Counted from the first letter of the stretch, positions 11,971 to 22,695 are shown. The stretch is DNA of 64,000 bases from Rhodeus uyekii (GCA_037043235.1 JAWRVZ010000074.1:2441501-2505500), one strand, 5' to 3'. Notes: generated by a model from the sequence alone, not told the origin. A program made the numbers and translations.

Positions 11971-13779
11971 AAAATGCAAACAGTTCAGACATAGCACAGT
12001 GCTCAATCTGCAAATGCATAGGTAAAAAGATGTGTTTTGAGTCTTGATTTGAATGTGGCTACTGTTGGAGCACACCTGATCTCTTCTGGAAGCTGGTTCC
12101 AGCTGCGGCTGGCGTAACAGCTAAAAGCAGACTCTCCTTGCTTTGAGTGAACCCTGGGTATTACTAAGTGACTTGATCCTGATGATCTTAGTGATCTGTT
12201 AGGTTTATATTCTATGAGCATATCTGCAATGTATTGAGGTCCTAGGCCATTGAGTGATTTATAAACAAGTAACAGTACTTTAAAATTAATTCTAAATGTA
12301 ACTGGAAGCCAGTGCAAGGACCTAAGGACTGGTGTGATGTGTTCATATTTTCTGGTTCTGCTCAGAATCCTGGCAGCAGCATTCTGTACGAGCTTCAGCT
12401 GTCTTATGGTCTTTTTGGGAAGGCCGGTGAGGAGCCCATTACAATAATCCACCCTGCTGGTGATGAAAGCATGAACAAGTTTCTCTAAGTCTTGATTGGA
12501 GACAAAGCATCTAATTCTTGCAATATTTTTGAGATGATAATATGCTGATTTAGTTATTGTTTTTACATGGCTACTGAAACTCAGGTCTGACTCCAAAATC
12601 ACACCAAGATTCCTGACCTGATTTTTAGTTGTTTGACCCCTAGAGTGAAGGTATGCGCTCACTTTGAGAACTTCATCTTTGTTTCCAAATGCAATGACTT
12701 CAGTTTTGTCTTTGTTTAACTGAAGGAAGTTTAGGCACATCCAGTTTTTAATTTCATCAATGCATTGACACAGGGAGTCAATGGGGCTGTAATCATTAGG
12801 TGATAACACGAGGTAAATCTGGGTGTCATCTGCATAGCTGTGATATGCAATTTGGTTCTTTCTCATTATTTGGCTCAGTGGCAGCATATATAAGTTGAAC
12901 AGGAGGGGTGCAAGTATTGAACCTTGAGGGACTCCGCATGTCATGGATGTCCACTCAGACTTATGGTCACCGATACTCACATAATAACCTCTCCCTTCTA
13001 AGTATGACCTGAACCATTTAAGAACCATCTCAGAAAGCCCAACCCAGTTTTCCAGCCTGTCAAGGAGAATGTTGTGATCTATAGTGTCAAACGCAGCACT
13101 GAGGTCGAGTAAAACCAGCACTGATAATTTACCTGAATCTGTGTTAAGATGAATATCATTTATTATCTTTATGAGTGCTGTCTCTGTGCTGTGATGTGGT
13201 CGGAAACCAGACTGAAAGTTGTCAAAGTATCCATTCAAGCTTAAGAACTTGTTCAGCTGATTGAAAACAACTTTTTCAATGATCTTGCCAATGAAAGGTA
13301 GATTTGAGATTGGTCTGTAATTGCTCAATATGATGTTGTCCAGATTGCTCTTTTTCAGAAGGGGCTTAACAACTGCAGTTGTTAGGGAATTTGGAAAAGT
13401 CCCAGAAAGAAGTGAGGCATTTACCACTTCTAGGATATCTGCTTCTAAACAGTTAAACACGCATTTGAAAAAAGATGTGGGAAGTATGTCAAGGGCGCAG
13501 GTTGATGTTTTAAGGTGCTGTACTTTTTCTTCCAAAATTTTACCATCAATTGCTTCGAAAACAGACATAATAGCTACTTTCTGAGATTGTGGTCTGATCT
13601 GTTTTACCCCAGTGCAGCTCAAGGATGTGCTGATCGCCTTTCTGATATTATTTATTTTCTCAGAGAAGAAGGAAGCAAACTCACAGCATTTGCTGTCTGA
13701 GAGCATTTCACTGGGAATCTGACTTGGGGGATTTTGTTAGTCTCTCTACAGTAACAAAAAGAGTGCGGGTGTTGTTTAA
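11971..13779 (-). mobile_element. L2-type LINE, RT half (copy 2)
   Basis: This is the downstream half of an L2 element split by DIRS B. It carries the RT ORF (12003-13706), about 75 codons upstream of it up to the DIRS junction, and a 3' UTR of only about 35-60 bp before the junction with the Tx1 LINE, much shorter than in copy 1. The endonuclease half lies at 18822-20054. Confidence 0.9.
12003..13779 (-). pseudogene. L2 reverse transcriptase region
   Basis: From the DIRS junction a frame reads TRTLFVTVERLT and then shifts by one base near 13730 into the 567-codon frame 13706-12003. That frame contains the complete RT: NYRPISNLPFIGKIIEK, QSGFRPHHSTETAL, LLDLSAAFDTIDHNIL, GVPQGSILAPLLFNLYM and SYADDTQIYL (about 12.82-12.84 kb). 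The C-terminal domain has LVQNAAARILSRTRKYEH and ends LKTHLFTYAFAD. All RT motifs including YADD are intact. The element is dead because of the one-base shift, a stop in the other half at 18906 and the 5-kb DIRS insertion. Confidence 0.9.
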
Positions 13780-13799
13780 GTTCCCTGTCAAGGGAACTC

Positions 13800-13955
13800 G
13801 CACTGCATCGAGACGCGATTGGGAACCCTTCAGTGTATATGTCTCTTGAAGCACAATAAAACCAACGTGCGGGCGTGTACGTCGCCGAGATGACGTCATC
13901 ACGTCATGACCAAGGAGTATAAAGGCACGTCACGACCCGGAAGCGGGTTAGCTTT
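13800..13955 (+). repeat. DIRS B left inverted terminal repeat
   Basis: Matches the reverse complement of 18619-18772 with about two differences. It includes TGACGTCATCACGTCATGAC and a TATA-like AGTATAAAGG at about 13917, suggesting it also carries the element promoter. Confidence 0.9.
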
Positions 13956-13982
13956 CAGTGTCTTCACAGCGCTCTAAGCTCA

Positions 13983-14007
13983 ACGTGTGTGTGTGTGTGT
14001 GTGTGTA
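13983..14007. repeat. (GT)n microsatellite in DIRS B
   Basis: About 11 GT units just inside the left terminal repeat. Confidence 0.9.
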
Positions 14008-14185
14008 TGTATTTGCTGGTACGCGTGCCCCGAGTCTAGTTTAAAAGAAAAGGGATTTCACGTGTGATTGAGAAAAGTGCGCAGATATGGCAAACTTACC
14101 AACTGCACCTTCACTAAGGCTTGGGCACTGCGCCTTCAAGATATCCATGTTCTGAGCCTCATCATGGCTCAGTCATGACAGTTAG

Positions 14186-16600
14186 CAGTTCGGCATCGAG
14201 GTGTCGTTCTCGCTCACTGGAAGGTGCGGGGGAGGGCTAATCTTACATGGTCCGCGCTCGAGGGCGTCGACTGTGTAGGTTGCCATTCCTGTCTGACCGT
14301 CTTCGAGGAGACTGTTCAGACTCGCGGTTTGGGTCCTGCTGCAGCTGAGGCTCAGCGGCGATCCCTATCGCGGGGACTTCTCAAGGTCCGGAAGCACGCC
14401 CTGTGCGGTTTCTTCCGACTTGAATAACAACAACCCGGCTCTGAGGAGTTGGGTGTTGTATTTACTTTGTGCCATCAGTATGCTAATAACTGCTGTGGTA
14501 CAGTGGACTTCGTGTTTGCCTATCATGCTGGAAACCAGGGTTCGAGACCCGGTTGAGCGCACTTTTTCCAGCACCGAGGTAAATGGGTGAGGAGCATGCA
14601 CGATCAGCGCTCGAGGGTACTGATTGTGCAGATTGTTTTGCAAATGAATTTGCGAACGCTCTGATCCCGCCTGGCGGTTTTCGAGGAAACCGCCCAGGCT
14701 AGCGTTCCTCATGGTTCCGGTCCCGCTGTGGCTGAGGCCCAGCGGCGGCTGCGATCATGGGGGGGCTTGGCCTTTTCTCCACCCTTACCTGGCAGGTCTG
14801 GCCTCGTTCAGGTACCGGAAGCACGCCCTGTGGCGGTTTCTTCTGACCCTGACGAGGTGATACTGCAGCTATCCAGCTCCGAGGAACTGGACGTTGTTAG
14901 TATCGGCCGCTGATGAGGCACCAGCGATTGGGGCATGCGTAGCCGGTGCGTGAGCGCACTGTGCTCGCTGTCGCTCCACTCTCACCTGGCAGTCTCCTAG
15001 GGGACTGCCTGGGCAAGCACCCTTTAACGATTAACTGCGTGCCTGGTGTACCGAGGGAACCAGGTCATGCACGTTTTAGGAATGACCAGTCACTCACTGA
15101 GCAGCTGAGGCTGCTGGGCGTCAAGGCAGAGTTTCCAGTGCTATGCACTCAGTCACCTGTACTTGTGTTCCCTTCACTAGTGGCTCGGAACCGTTCCCAT
15201 GGGGAGGTTTCATTGGACACTGTGCTGCGTTGGTATCCCGAGGGAGCCAGGCACTCAGGTCCGAGGCGGGACTCTCTAGTCGCCACCCATACTTCTGGTG
15301 GCGCTTGGGAGGTCGCCCCCTCTGAGGAGGGTCTTAGAGCGCTCACTCCAGGTTTCCCCTGCAAGCAGGGCCCTGGAGCGGATGTTCGAGAAATACCAGA
15401 GGCCAGCCTCGAGAGGCTGGTTACCTTATTGGAGTACGGTTTTGTCCCAATGGGTCCTGCAATAATATCCAGGGTGCCTGCCCGAGTGGTAGCCCCCAAG
15501 CAGGCTCTGGTTATGGAACAGAAGTGAACGCTCAGCTGGAGTTCCCAGCCAGAGTTTACGGCTTCGGTCTGGTTCTTCTGTTCAGTCTAGCTTTTACCCG
15601 GCACCTTCAAGGTTTCTGATTTCATCAGATTTCATCAATGTTTGGTTGATTCTGGTAGCAGTTTGGCATCGAGATGTCGTTCTTGCTCACTGGAAGGAGC
15701 TGGGGCTCAGACTGTACGCAAGTAGGATGGTGTTGTATCCTCATTTGGGAGCCACCTTCCGAAGCGTTGTTGGGATTGTGTGTCGTTGCCAGCACGGCTT
15801 TCACCCGTGCTCATCGACATCATCCCCCCAGCAGTCAATAGCAAAAGCTAGACCAATCACTCACTGAGCAGTCGAGACTGCTGGGCATCATGGTAACAGC
15901 TTCCAGTGCGGTCCACTCGGTCGTCTGTACATGTGGCCCCTTCAGTGGTGGTTCAGAACCAGAAGGTTTTCCCAGAGGAAACCGCTTCCACACTATTAAG
16001 GTCACGAGGCAATGCCTACGCACCTCAGGTATGTGGGAGCAATTCTGGTTCTCGTCCCATAAAAGGCCCACACTGAGAGCATTCTGTCACTGCGTATGCT
16101 GTCGACAGATACTTCTCTCATGGGTTTTGGGCGGTCCTGAGGGATCGCTCAGTATAAGGTCTGTTGGACTTTTCTCCCAGACATTAGGGACGTCATGCTG
16201 TTGTTCAGCTTCACTAGCTTCCCTAGCTCCACGATTCTGGGCTGTGTCTCATCAACGATCTGTTGATCCTTTTCTCAGTCACGGCAGGTAGCAGTCTGGC
16301 ATCGAGATGTCACTCTCGCTTACATAGCATGCGGACGGCTCTTCCTCGTGCGCATTGCTACTGTTTTGCCCACAGTCCAGAATATCAAGCTAGGCCAGCT
16401 AGTCACTGTACAGACACTTCGAGAGAGTGTTGGGTCTTATGGCGGCAGCGTCCAGTGTTATCCCACTCGGCCTGCTCCACATGAGACCCTTGCAGTGGTG
16501 GCTCAAAACCAGAGGGTTTTCCCCGAGGGGCAACCCCTTCCGTCTGATCAGGGTTTCAAGGCGATGCCTTCGAGCCTTGCATCCGTGGAAGGAGAACTGG
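14186..16600 (+). pseudogene. DIRS B gag/RT region, rearranged by internal duplications
   Basis: This part should encode the gag-like protein and the reverse transcriptase but has no long frame. Instead two modules recur. A ~40-bp module containing GGCATCGAG(G/A)TGTC is at 14186, 15658 and 16289. A ~110-bp module encoding an LLG(L)MAAASSV-PLGLLHMRPLQWW-like stretch (the segment between RT and RNase H in DIRS) is at about 15086, 15852 and 16396. The copies are diverged from each other. Fragments such as VPEARPVAVSSDPDE near 14.81 kb resemble the gag-like frame of DIRS C. Confidence 0.65.
14494..14556 (+). other. tRNA-like module in DIRS B
   Basis: An A-box-like TGGTACAGTGG at 14496-14506 and a perfect B box GGTTCGAGACC at 14539-14549 are 43 nt apart start to start, the spacing of a tRNA gene. 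The intervening sequence is about 70% similar to the module at 32836-32893 in DIRS C. It points in the element's sense direction. It could be the head of a tRNA-derived SINE or an internal RNA polymerase III promoter. Confidence 0.6.
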
Positions 16601-17438
16601 TTTCTTTCCCAGAAGCTCGCACTGGGGCCCATCTGTCACCGCACATGCTGTCGACAGATGCGTCCCGCTCGGGCTGGGGGGCGGACCTCAGGGACCGCTC
16701 GGCCCAAGGTCCATGGGACAGGCACATCTCTCTTTGCATATCAACGCCTTGGAAATGATGGCTGCCTGGATGGCGCTATGGGCGTTCTTCCCCAACCTCA
16801 GAGGCCATCATGTAGTAGTCCGGACCGACAATACGTCGGTGGTCTCCTACTTGAACCACCAGGGGGTTTCCGTTCTCGTTGACTTTCCAAGTTGGCGATC
16901 AGGATCCTCCTCTGGGCCCAAAGGGAACTGCTCTCTCTTCGAGCGATATATCCCGGGGGCCCAGAACCTGGGGGCAGACTTCCTGTCGATGCAGGGGCCG
17001 AGGCCCGGGGAGTGGCGACTCCTCACTCAGGTGATGGAGCAGAATTGGGAGAGATTCGGCCAGGCTCAAGTGGATCTGTTTGCGTCTCGAGAGACGACTC
17101 ACTGCCCACTCTGGTCCTCCCTTTATCTTCCAGTGCCTCTCGGCCTGGACGCCATGAGGCAGGGGTGGCCAAATCTACCCCTATATGCCTTCCCCCCCGT
17201 AGCTCTGCTTCCAGGGGTTCTGGAGAAAGTTCGACGGGAGAAGGTCCGTCTCACTCTAGTTGCCCCGCGCTGGCCGGGCAGGGTGTGGTTTTCGGACCTG
17301 GTGTCCCTCCTAGACGGCACTCCGTGGGAGATTCCGGTCAGGAGGGACCTCCTGTCCCAGGCTCAGGGGAGGATTTTCCATCCTCACCCAGACCTGTGGA
17401 AACTATGGGTCTGGCCCCTGAGGGGGCCCAGCTCATAG
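16600..17438 (+). pseudogene. DIRS B RNase H region
   Basis: The RNase H domain starts at LSTDASRSGWGADL (about 16645), continues after a frameshift near 16713 into the frame 16713-17438 with HINALEMMAAW and VVVRTDNTSVVSYLNHQG, and runs to LGLDAMRQGWPNLPLYAFPP. The catalytic D, E and D are present. The domain would remove template RNA during cDNA synthesis. Because of the shift it is not translated as one protein. Confidence 0.8.
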
Positions 17439-17439
17439 A

Positions 17440-17800
17440 GTCTGGTCTCTCAACCGAGGTTGTAGAGACGATTCTCCACTCCAGAGCCCCGTCCACGAGG
17501 AAACTGTATGCTCAGAAGTGGAAGATTTTCACTTCTTGGTGTTGCGAAAAGCGGCTGAACCCAGTTACCTGCCAGATTGGCACCGTGCTGGAGTTCCTGC
17601 AAGAAAGGTTCGCAGCAGGGCTGTCCCCTTCCACACTAAAGGACGCAGCAGGGCTGTCCCCTTCCACACTCTTTGGGCAGGGACCCCCTCATGGTTCGTT
17701 TCCTACGTGGCACTCAGAGGCTGAGGCCTGTGGTACGTTCAAGGGTGCCTCCTTGGGACCTGTCCCTGGTGCTCCAGGCCTTGTCCCAAGCTCCCTTTGA
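17440..17800 (+). pseudogene. DIRS B tyrosine recombinase, N-terminal domain
   Basis: The frame reads STRKLYAQKWKIFTSWC and IGTVLEFLQERFAAGLSPSTLK, the SAM-like DNA-binding domain of DIRS recombinases. A 35-bp direct repeat (17612-17637 and 17647-17672, core GCAGCAGGGCTGTCCCCTTC) duplicates the end of this domain, and the frame is lost afterwards. Confidence 0.75.
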
Positions 17801-17910
17801 ACCGCTGGACGAAATTTCAGATAAGCACCTTACCTTAAAACTCTCTTTCTACTCGCCATTTCTTCCCTCAAGAGGATTGGCAACATGCAGGCCCTCTCCG
17901 TGGCCCCTTC

Positions 17911-18414
17911 ATGTTTAGAGTTTCACCCGGCTTGGCTAAAGCATTCCTTTACCCCAGGCCGGGTTATGTACCTAAAGTGCTTTCTAGTCCTATGCGCCAC
18001 ATAGTACTACAGGCCCTTTGTCCTCCTCCATTTATTGATCATGACCAGGAGTTAAAGAACAAGGTTTGTCCAGTGCGAGCACTGGACGCCTACGTCCACA
18101 GGACTGCCACGTGGCGTAGGTCAGACCAAATCTTTGTCTGTTTCGGGGCCCCCAGGGGTTCCCCTGCTTCTAAGCCTACTATGAGCAGATGGATTTCGGA
18201 GTCTATTTCCTTAGCTTATGAGCTTGCAGGACAGCAGTGTCCACTGTCTGTCCGAGCTCATTCTACTCGGAGCATGGCTGCCTCGAAAACCTTTTTCGCA
18301 GGGGCTTCCCTCGCGGACATTTGTGATGCGGCTGGCTGGTCCTCACCGCATACCTTTATTAGGTTCTACCAGCTAGACCTAAACCCCGCCTTGGGATCTT
18401 TGGCGTTATCGTAG
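17911..18414 (+). CDS. DIRS B tyrosine recombinase, catalytic domain
   Basis: A 167-codon frame holds the catalytic core: ALDAYVHR, then RAHSTRSMAASK with the H-x-x-R box, AAGWSSPHTF with the conserved W, and FIRFYQLD with the putative nucleophilic tyrosine. The preceding conserved arginine (SRGLATCRP/LKRIGN region near 17.87 kb) lies in another frame. This enzyme integrates the circular DIRS DNA by site-specific recombination rather than by a DDE integrase. The frame ends at 18414, about 65 bp before the internal complementary region, matching the family's layout. As part of a broken longer ORF it is probably not a functional gene, but all catalytic residues after the first arginine are present. 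Confidence 0.8.
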   Translation: MFRVSPGLAKAFLYPRPGYVPKVLSSPMRHIVLQALCPPPFIDHDQELKNKVCPVRALDAYVHRTATWRRSDQIFVCFGAPRGSPASKPTMSRWISESISLAYELAGQQCPLSVRAHSTRSMAASKTFFAGASLADICDAAGWSSPHTFIRFYQLDLNPALGSLALS

Positions 18415-18480
18415 TGAGCTACGTTTCGCTTTGCATACTCCCGTACGCTGAGGCGGCGTGGGTATTCCTCGTTCCCATTC

Positions 18481-18572
18481 GCGTCTCGACGCAGTGCGAG
18501 TTCCCTTAACAGGGAACATCTCAGGTTACGTACGTAACCATAGTTCCCTAAGAGGGAACGAGACACTGCGTC
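18481..18572 (+). repeat. DIRS B internal complementary region
   Basis: 18481-18517 is the complement of the element's left end and 18518-18572 is the complement of its right end, joined head to tail. The joint reads GGGAACATCTCAGG, containing AAC, the triplet found at both outer junctions. It serves as template for closing the circular DNA intermediate in the accepted DIRS model. Confidence 0.9.
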
Positions 18573-18618
18573 TTGCAGCCTCAGCTCCTAAGCATGCCGG
18601 CCTGTTCAGACACTGTTC

Positions 18619-18772
18619 AAGCTAACCCGCTTCCGGGTCATGACGTGCCTTTATACTCCTTGGTCATGACGTGATGACGTCATCTCGGCGACGTACACGC
18701 CCGCACGTTGGTTTTATTGTGCTTCAAGAGACATATACACTGAAGGGTTCCCAATCGCGTCTCGACGCAGTG
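18619..18772 (-). repeat. DIRS B right inverted terminal repeat
   Basis: Reverse complement of 13800-13955 with about two mismatches. Confidence 0.9.
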
Positions 18773-18821
18773 TCTCGTTCCCTCTTAGGGAACTATGGTT
18801 ACGTATGTAACCTGAGACGTT

Positions 18822-20054
18822 TCTGTTTATAATATTTGAGAAGAAGGTCTGTCTAGCTTTGCCTAGTTCCACATTGAAAGCATGAAGGTTATCTTTATAG
18901 ATGTTCTAGTGGATTTCAAGATTTGTCTTTCGCCACATGCGCTCAGCTTTTCTGCATTGTCTTTTCATATTTTGCACTGCTGTTGAATTCCTCCAGGGTG
19001 ATTTTTGTCTGCCACTCTTCTTCCTGACTTTCACAGGAGCAATGCTATCAATAACATTCTGAACTTTTGAGTTAAAAGAATCAAGAAGAAAATCAACAGA
19101 GTCTGCAGATATGCTTGGTGTTAAAGATACAGCCTTCATAAACAGAGCACTAGTATTCTCATTTAAGCATCGCTTTTTGACCAAGATAGATCTAGCTTCA
19201 ACAGTCGGAGAGATCAATATATCAAAGAAAATACAGAAATGATCTGATAGAGCTACATCCTTAATGACAATGGATGAGATGTTTAGACTCTTACTGTTAA
19301 TTAAATCTAGTGTATGTCCTCGATTGTGTGTGGGTCTATGTACATGCTGAGTCAGATCAAAAGTATTCAAAACTGTTAGAATTTCTTTTGCCATTTTGGA
19401 TTCTGCATTTTCTATGTGGATGTTAAAGTCCCCAGTAATAGCAAGACAGTCAAACTCTGAGGAAGTTGCTGATAACAGTTCTGTAAAGTCCTCCACAAAG
19501 GCTGGAGAGTATTTTGGAGGCCTGTAAATGACTAAAAGTAGAATGCGAGGAGCACCTTTTAACACAATACCCAAATATTCAAAAGACAAGTATTCACCAA
19601 ATGACACTTGCTTGCATTGATAGACATCTTTAAATAGAGCAGCTTCACCTCCACCTCTTCTAACAGCTCTGCAGACACTCATAAAAGTAAAGTTAGGAGG
19701 GGCTGTTTCATTCAGGATTGTTGAACTGCAACTGTCTTCAAGCCATGTTTCATTTAGAAGCATAAAATCTAGATTGTTTGTGGTTATTAAATCATTGACT
19801 AGAAGTGATTTATTTTTAAGTGAACGGATGATTAAAAGTGCTAACTTAACAGTCTTACTTTCTGTCTCTACAGTAATCTTAGTTTGGCGTGTAATATGCA
19901 ACAGATTAAGTGGGTTTGCCAAACGGTTTGAGAAGACCTTTGGCTTTCTATCACGTAATAGAACTGAAATAGCGAAAGCAACAGGCACACTGGGTTCCCG
20001 CTTGTTCTGTAAACATTTGACAAAGTCACTGTTATCATAGCGGGGACCCGACAC
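18822..20054 (-). pseudogene. L2 endonuclease half (copy 2), beyond DIRS B
   Basis: The minus-strand 382-codon frame is the L2 apurinic-like endonuclease: LNETWLEDS, RRGGGEAALF, LVIYRPPKYS, ITGDFNIHIE, HNRGHTLDLI and ALSDHFCIFF carry the expected E, D, N and SDH residues. A stop at 18906 breaks the frame, but the same frame continues past it to the DIRS junction at 18821. Joining that end to 13779 restores the L2 reading frame across the DIRS site. It is therefore the upstream half of the L2 at 11971-13779. Confidence 0.9.
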
Positions 20055-20674
20055 ACATCACTGAGAGCTTTTATCAGTTGTTTTTGGTTCACCTAGAACA
20101 GATGGAGGAGGGTGAGGGCCCTGGCGTTGTGGTAGCGGCCGAAGAGCTCTCGCAGGAGGGATGGGAGGTCGAGCTGGGCCCACAGGTTTTGGTGGTTGTG
20201 GAGCTACTGTGTGTTTACATTATACACACAGTAAACAGTGTGTATAATGGGTCTAATAGTTTGTTGCTTATGTCTTATGGTTGTTAAGTGCATTATTATT
20301 TACCGTTCCTTTTCTCTTTGGTTATTCACTTTGTGTGTAAATCGGGAAGTGGGGAATAGATGACTGTCGCAAGGGGGGCGTGGTTCAGCGAGGTATATTA
20401 TAAAATATGGATCAGATTCCGGTCAGAGAATCAGGAATGGAGAAGTGATTCCTGGTGATGAGGCATTTATTTATATCCAGTATATGCAGGTATGCAGCTG
20501 TAATATTATAAGGGTGTGCGTGTGCGTGGTAGGTAGTGCATGAACGCACGCATGGCATGGAACATAGTCAGCAACATGAACAAAGATGAAAAGTCATCGA
20601 ACACCGGTGTGCGTCACTAATAACGGGACACCAGCAACAACAACAAAACATTAGTTCCTAGGACAGGCTTTCTG
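20055..20674. other. Probable L2 5' region, then unassigned DNA
   Basis: The first ~150 bp are GC-rich and may be L2 5' UTR or ORF1 remains. After about 20200 nothing is recognised. No continuation of the Tx1 ORF1 N-terminus was found here, which argues against a simple L2 insertion into the Tx1 element. Confidence 0.4.
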
Positions 20675-20810
20675 ACAGTTTTGTTTTTGTCTGAGGAAAT
20701 CTGAGGTTAATAAAAGAGCCGTGATTCTCAGCACGCTGAGGAGGCAGGGTCAGCGTGCTGAGAATCACGGGCTCTTTTAATTCCTCAGACTTGAACAAAA
20801 ACAAAATAAC
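20675..20810. repeat. Long inverted repeat (hairpin)
   Basis: The arms 20710-20739 and 20750-20780 (core GTGATTCTCAGCACGCTGA) are almost perfect and flank a 10-base loop. Similarity extends outward with small gaps to about 20675 and 20810 (CTGAGGA and TTTTGTTTTTG blocks). It could be a fold-back element end or a replication-derived palindrome. Confidence 0.85.
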
Positions 20811-21674
20811 AACCAAAACATGCGCGTTCGGCGCTCACGCTTCACTCTCTGTGAGTCACGCGTCTCTCTCTAGGTTTCGTTTCACTTCTCTCTTACGAAA
20901 CCACTCGTCTCCCGACTCTCTCCCGCTGCTGACCTCGCTGAACCATGGCCCCCTCGCCACAGTCATTACTGTAAAGTCCACCATTACCCCCCACTCGTCA
21001 TCACCACGGCTACGGCCGTGGCCGCACTCCGTGGATTCTTTATATTCGTCGGATAGGACGCACCAACTTCCCCCCCCCCAGTTTTGGGGAAGAAAAAGTG
21101 TGTCTTATGCGGCGAAAAATACGGTAAGTATTTAGGCATCTACTTTGATTCTCTGCTACAATGGGGTCATAAAGTAGAATGTGTCTAGTTAGCGTTTGTA
21201 TTTTTTGTGCAAGTTTAGGGTTTATGGGGTGAATAAAAGTACCATGTTTCTGTTTTATGGATCAGCTATTGAATTTTGCTTTTACAAAATGGTTTGGTCA
21301 GGGGTTAAACTTAGGTCATAACTTAAAATTGTGTTTAGAAGAGCTGGAAAAATAACTGGCATGTTGCCCCCTTTTTCTCTTCAGGAATTTTTTTTATAAG
21401 TCTGTATAGAAACAGAGCCTTAAAATAATTGTTGACACAAGCCAAGTTCTATATAAGGAGTATGAGCTGATGCCCTCAGATAAGAGATATAGGGTACAAT
21501 TTTGTAAGTTAAATCGGTACACATTTTTTGTAATTCAATTTCCTTTCTTTTTTTTGTTGTTGCTTAGTTTACATTTGATATCTGTGAGTAGTTAGTATTA
21601 AGAAGTTATGTTTTGTGACTTGTCTTGGATAGTGATATCTTGTGTGTTGTAGTAATAAAAGTGTTATGACATCC
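20811..21674. other. DNA-transposon-like end, then unassigned DNA
   Basis: At about 21050-21125 the sequence (ATAGGACGCACC, then GTGTCTTATGCGGCG and AAAAATACGGTA) resembles one end of a widespread fish DNA transposon family I recall but cannot name. No partner end was found. From 21126 to 21674 nothing is recognised. Confidence 0.25.
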
Positions 21675-21682
21675 TTCTAGAG

Positions 21683-22687
21683 CAGTGGTTCTTAACCTTG
21701 TTGGAGCTACTGAACCCCACCAGTTTCCCCGAACCATTCACCGAACCCTTCTTAATTGGAAAAATAAAATGTGTTTGTTTTTTTTCAAATTCAAAACATG
21801 TACAGTGGAACCTGGTTATGTCGACGGCCTCAGGGGTTGCAAAAAAGCGCCGATAACCGAGGATTGAGATAACTGAGGCTCGAGAGAACCAAAAGCAAAT
21901 ATGGCAATTTGTTTAAAGCGATCGGCATGCTATAAAAATGTACGTACATTGTATATGTTTGCTAACAACAAAAGGCATATGTGCACCAACTAACAACAGA
22001 GATTATAACGGCTACTTTGTTTATGTTGGGACTATGTCTTTGAGATGGCGTATGTAGTTTTGTGCACGAGAATGCTAAGGAAAATAGGGAGTTGGCGGTT
22101 CCACTTCAAAAACGTTGACATAACCGGGTTGGCGAGATAACCAAGGTCGAGATAAGTGGGTTCCACTGTATATATTTTACTGGTGCACAAAATGAACTGT
22201 GCATCAACATCACTGTGTTCAAATAACAAAACCATTAAAACATGAAACATTTTCACACAAAAACAAAAACATAATAATGAATATTTACTGCAAATCAGTG
22301 TGACTTCTGCTGTTTCTTTTCAGAGACCAGTTCAGAAATGCACTGCTTCACCTTGGCAAGTGCCACTCATTTCCATAGCAAAGTCTGTTTCTTTTCTTCG
22401 TTTTTATGTCCAGCATCCTCAAAGGATTGCTCGCAAAGATATGTTGTAATTAGCTGTATGAAAATCTCCAGCGCTTTCTTAGCAATAACAGGGTACGTTA
22501 CCATTTGTTGACACCAAAACGTTGAGAGCATTGTTGTTCTGAAGATTTGCTGTTGGACCTGGCTCTGCTAAATTTCAATGATTTCATCGAGGTATTCATC
22601 ATTGACATCTGTTGTCTCAACACTAAACGTGAACCCCTCCGCCGATCCCCTAAAACAAACTCATCGAACCCAGGTTAAGAACCACTG
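21683..22687. mobile_element. Non-autonomous hAT element with 8-bp target duplication
   Basis: It begins CAGTGGTTCTTAACC and ends with the complementary GGTTAAGAACCACTG. A perfect 8-bp duplication, TTCTAGAG, flanks it (21675-21682 and 22688-22695). There is no transposase frame in its 1005 bp, of which 366 bp are a nested MITE at 21803-22168. Confidence 0.93.
21803..22168. mobile_element. Tigger/pogo-type MITE nested in the hAT element
   Basis: The ends are CAGTGGAACCTGG and the complement GGGTTCCACTG, each flanked by TA (21801-21802 and 22169-22170). Terminal similarity extends about 25 bp (GTTATGTCGAC against CTTATCTCGAC). No coding capacity. It inserted after the host hAT element did or while that was still mobile. 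Confidence 0.88.
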
Positions 22688-22695
22688 TTCTAGAG

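Larger units (their letters stand above)
13780..18818 (+). mobile_element. DIRS B: DIRS-type YR retrotransposon with intact termini
   Basis: The left end is GTTCCCTGTCAAGGG and the right end is CCTGAGAC followed by GTT (18819-18821). About 155 bp of inverted terminal repeat (13800-13955 against 18619-18772) differs at only about two positions. The outermost ~20 and ~45 bp differ between the ends, and both are copied in complement side by side at 18481-18572. That is the internal complementary region that defines DIRS1-type elements. The coding order is gag-like, RT, RNase H, YR. It splits an L2 between two adjacent codons with no target duplication. The termini look young, but the gag/RT section is rearranged (14.2-16.6 kb), so this copy is probably mobilised in trans if at all. 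Confidence 0.92.
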
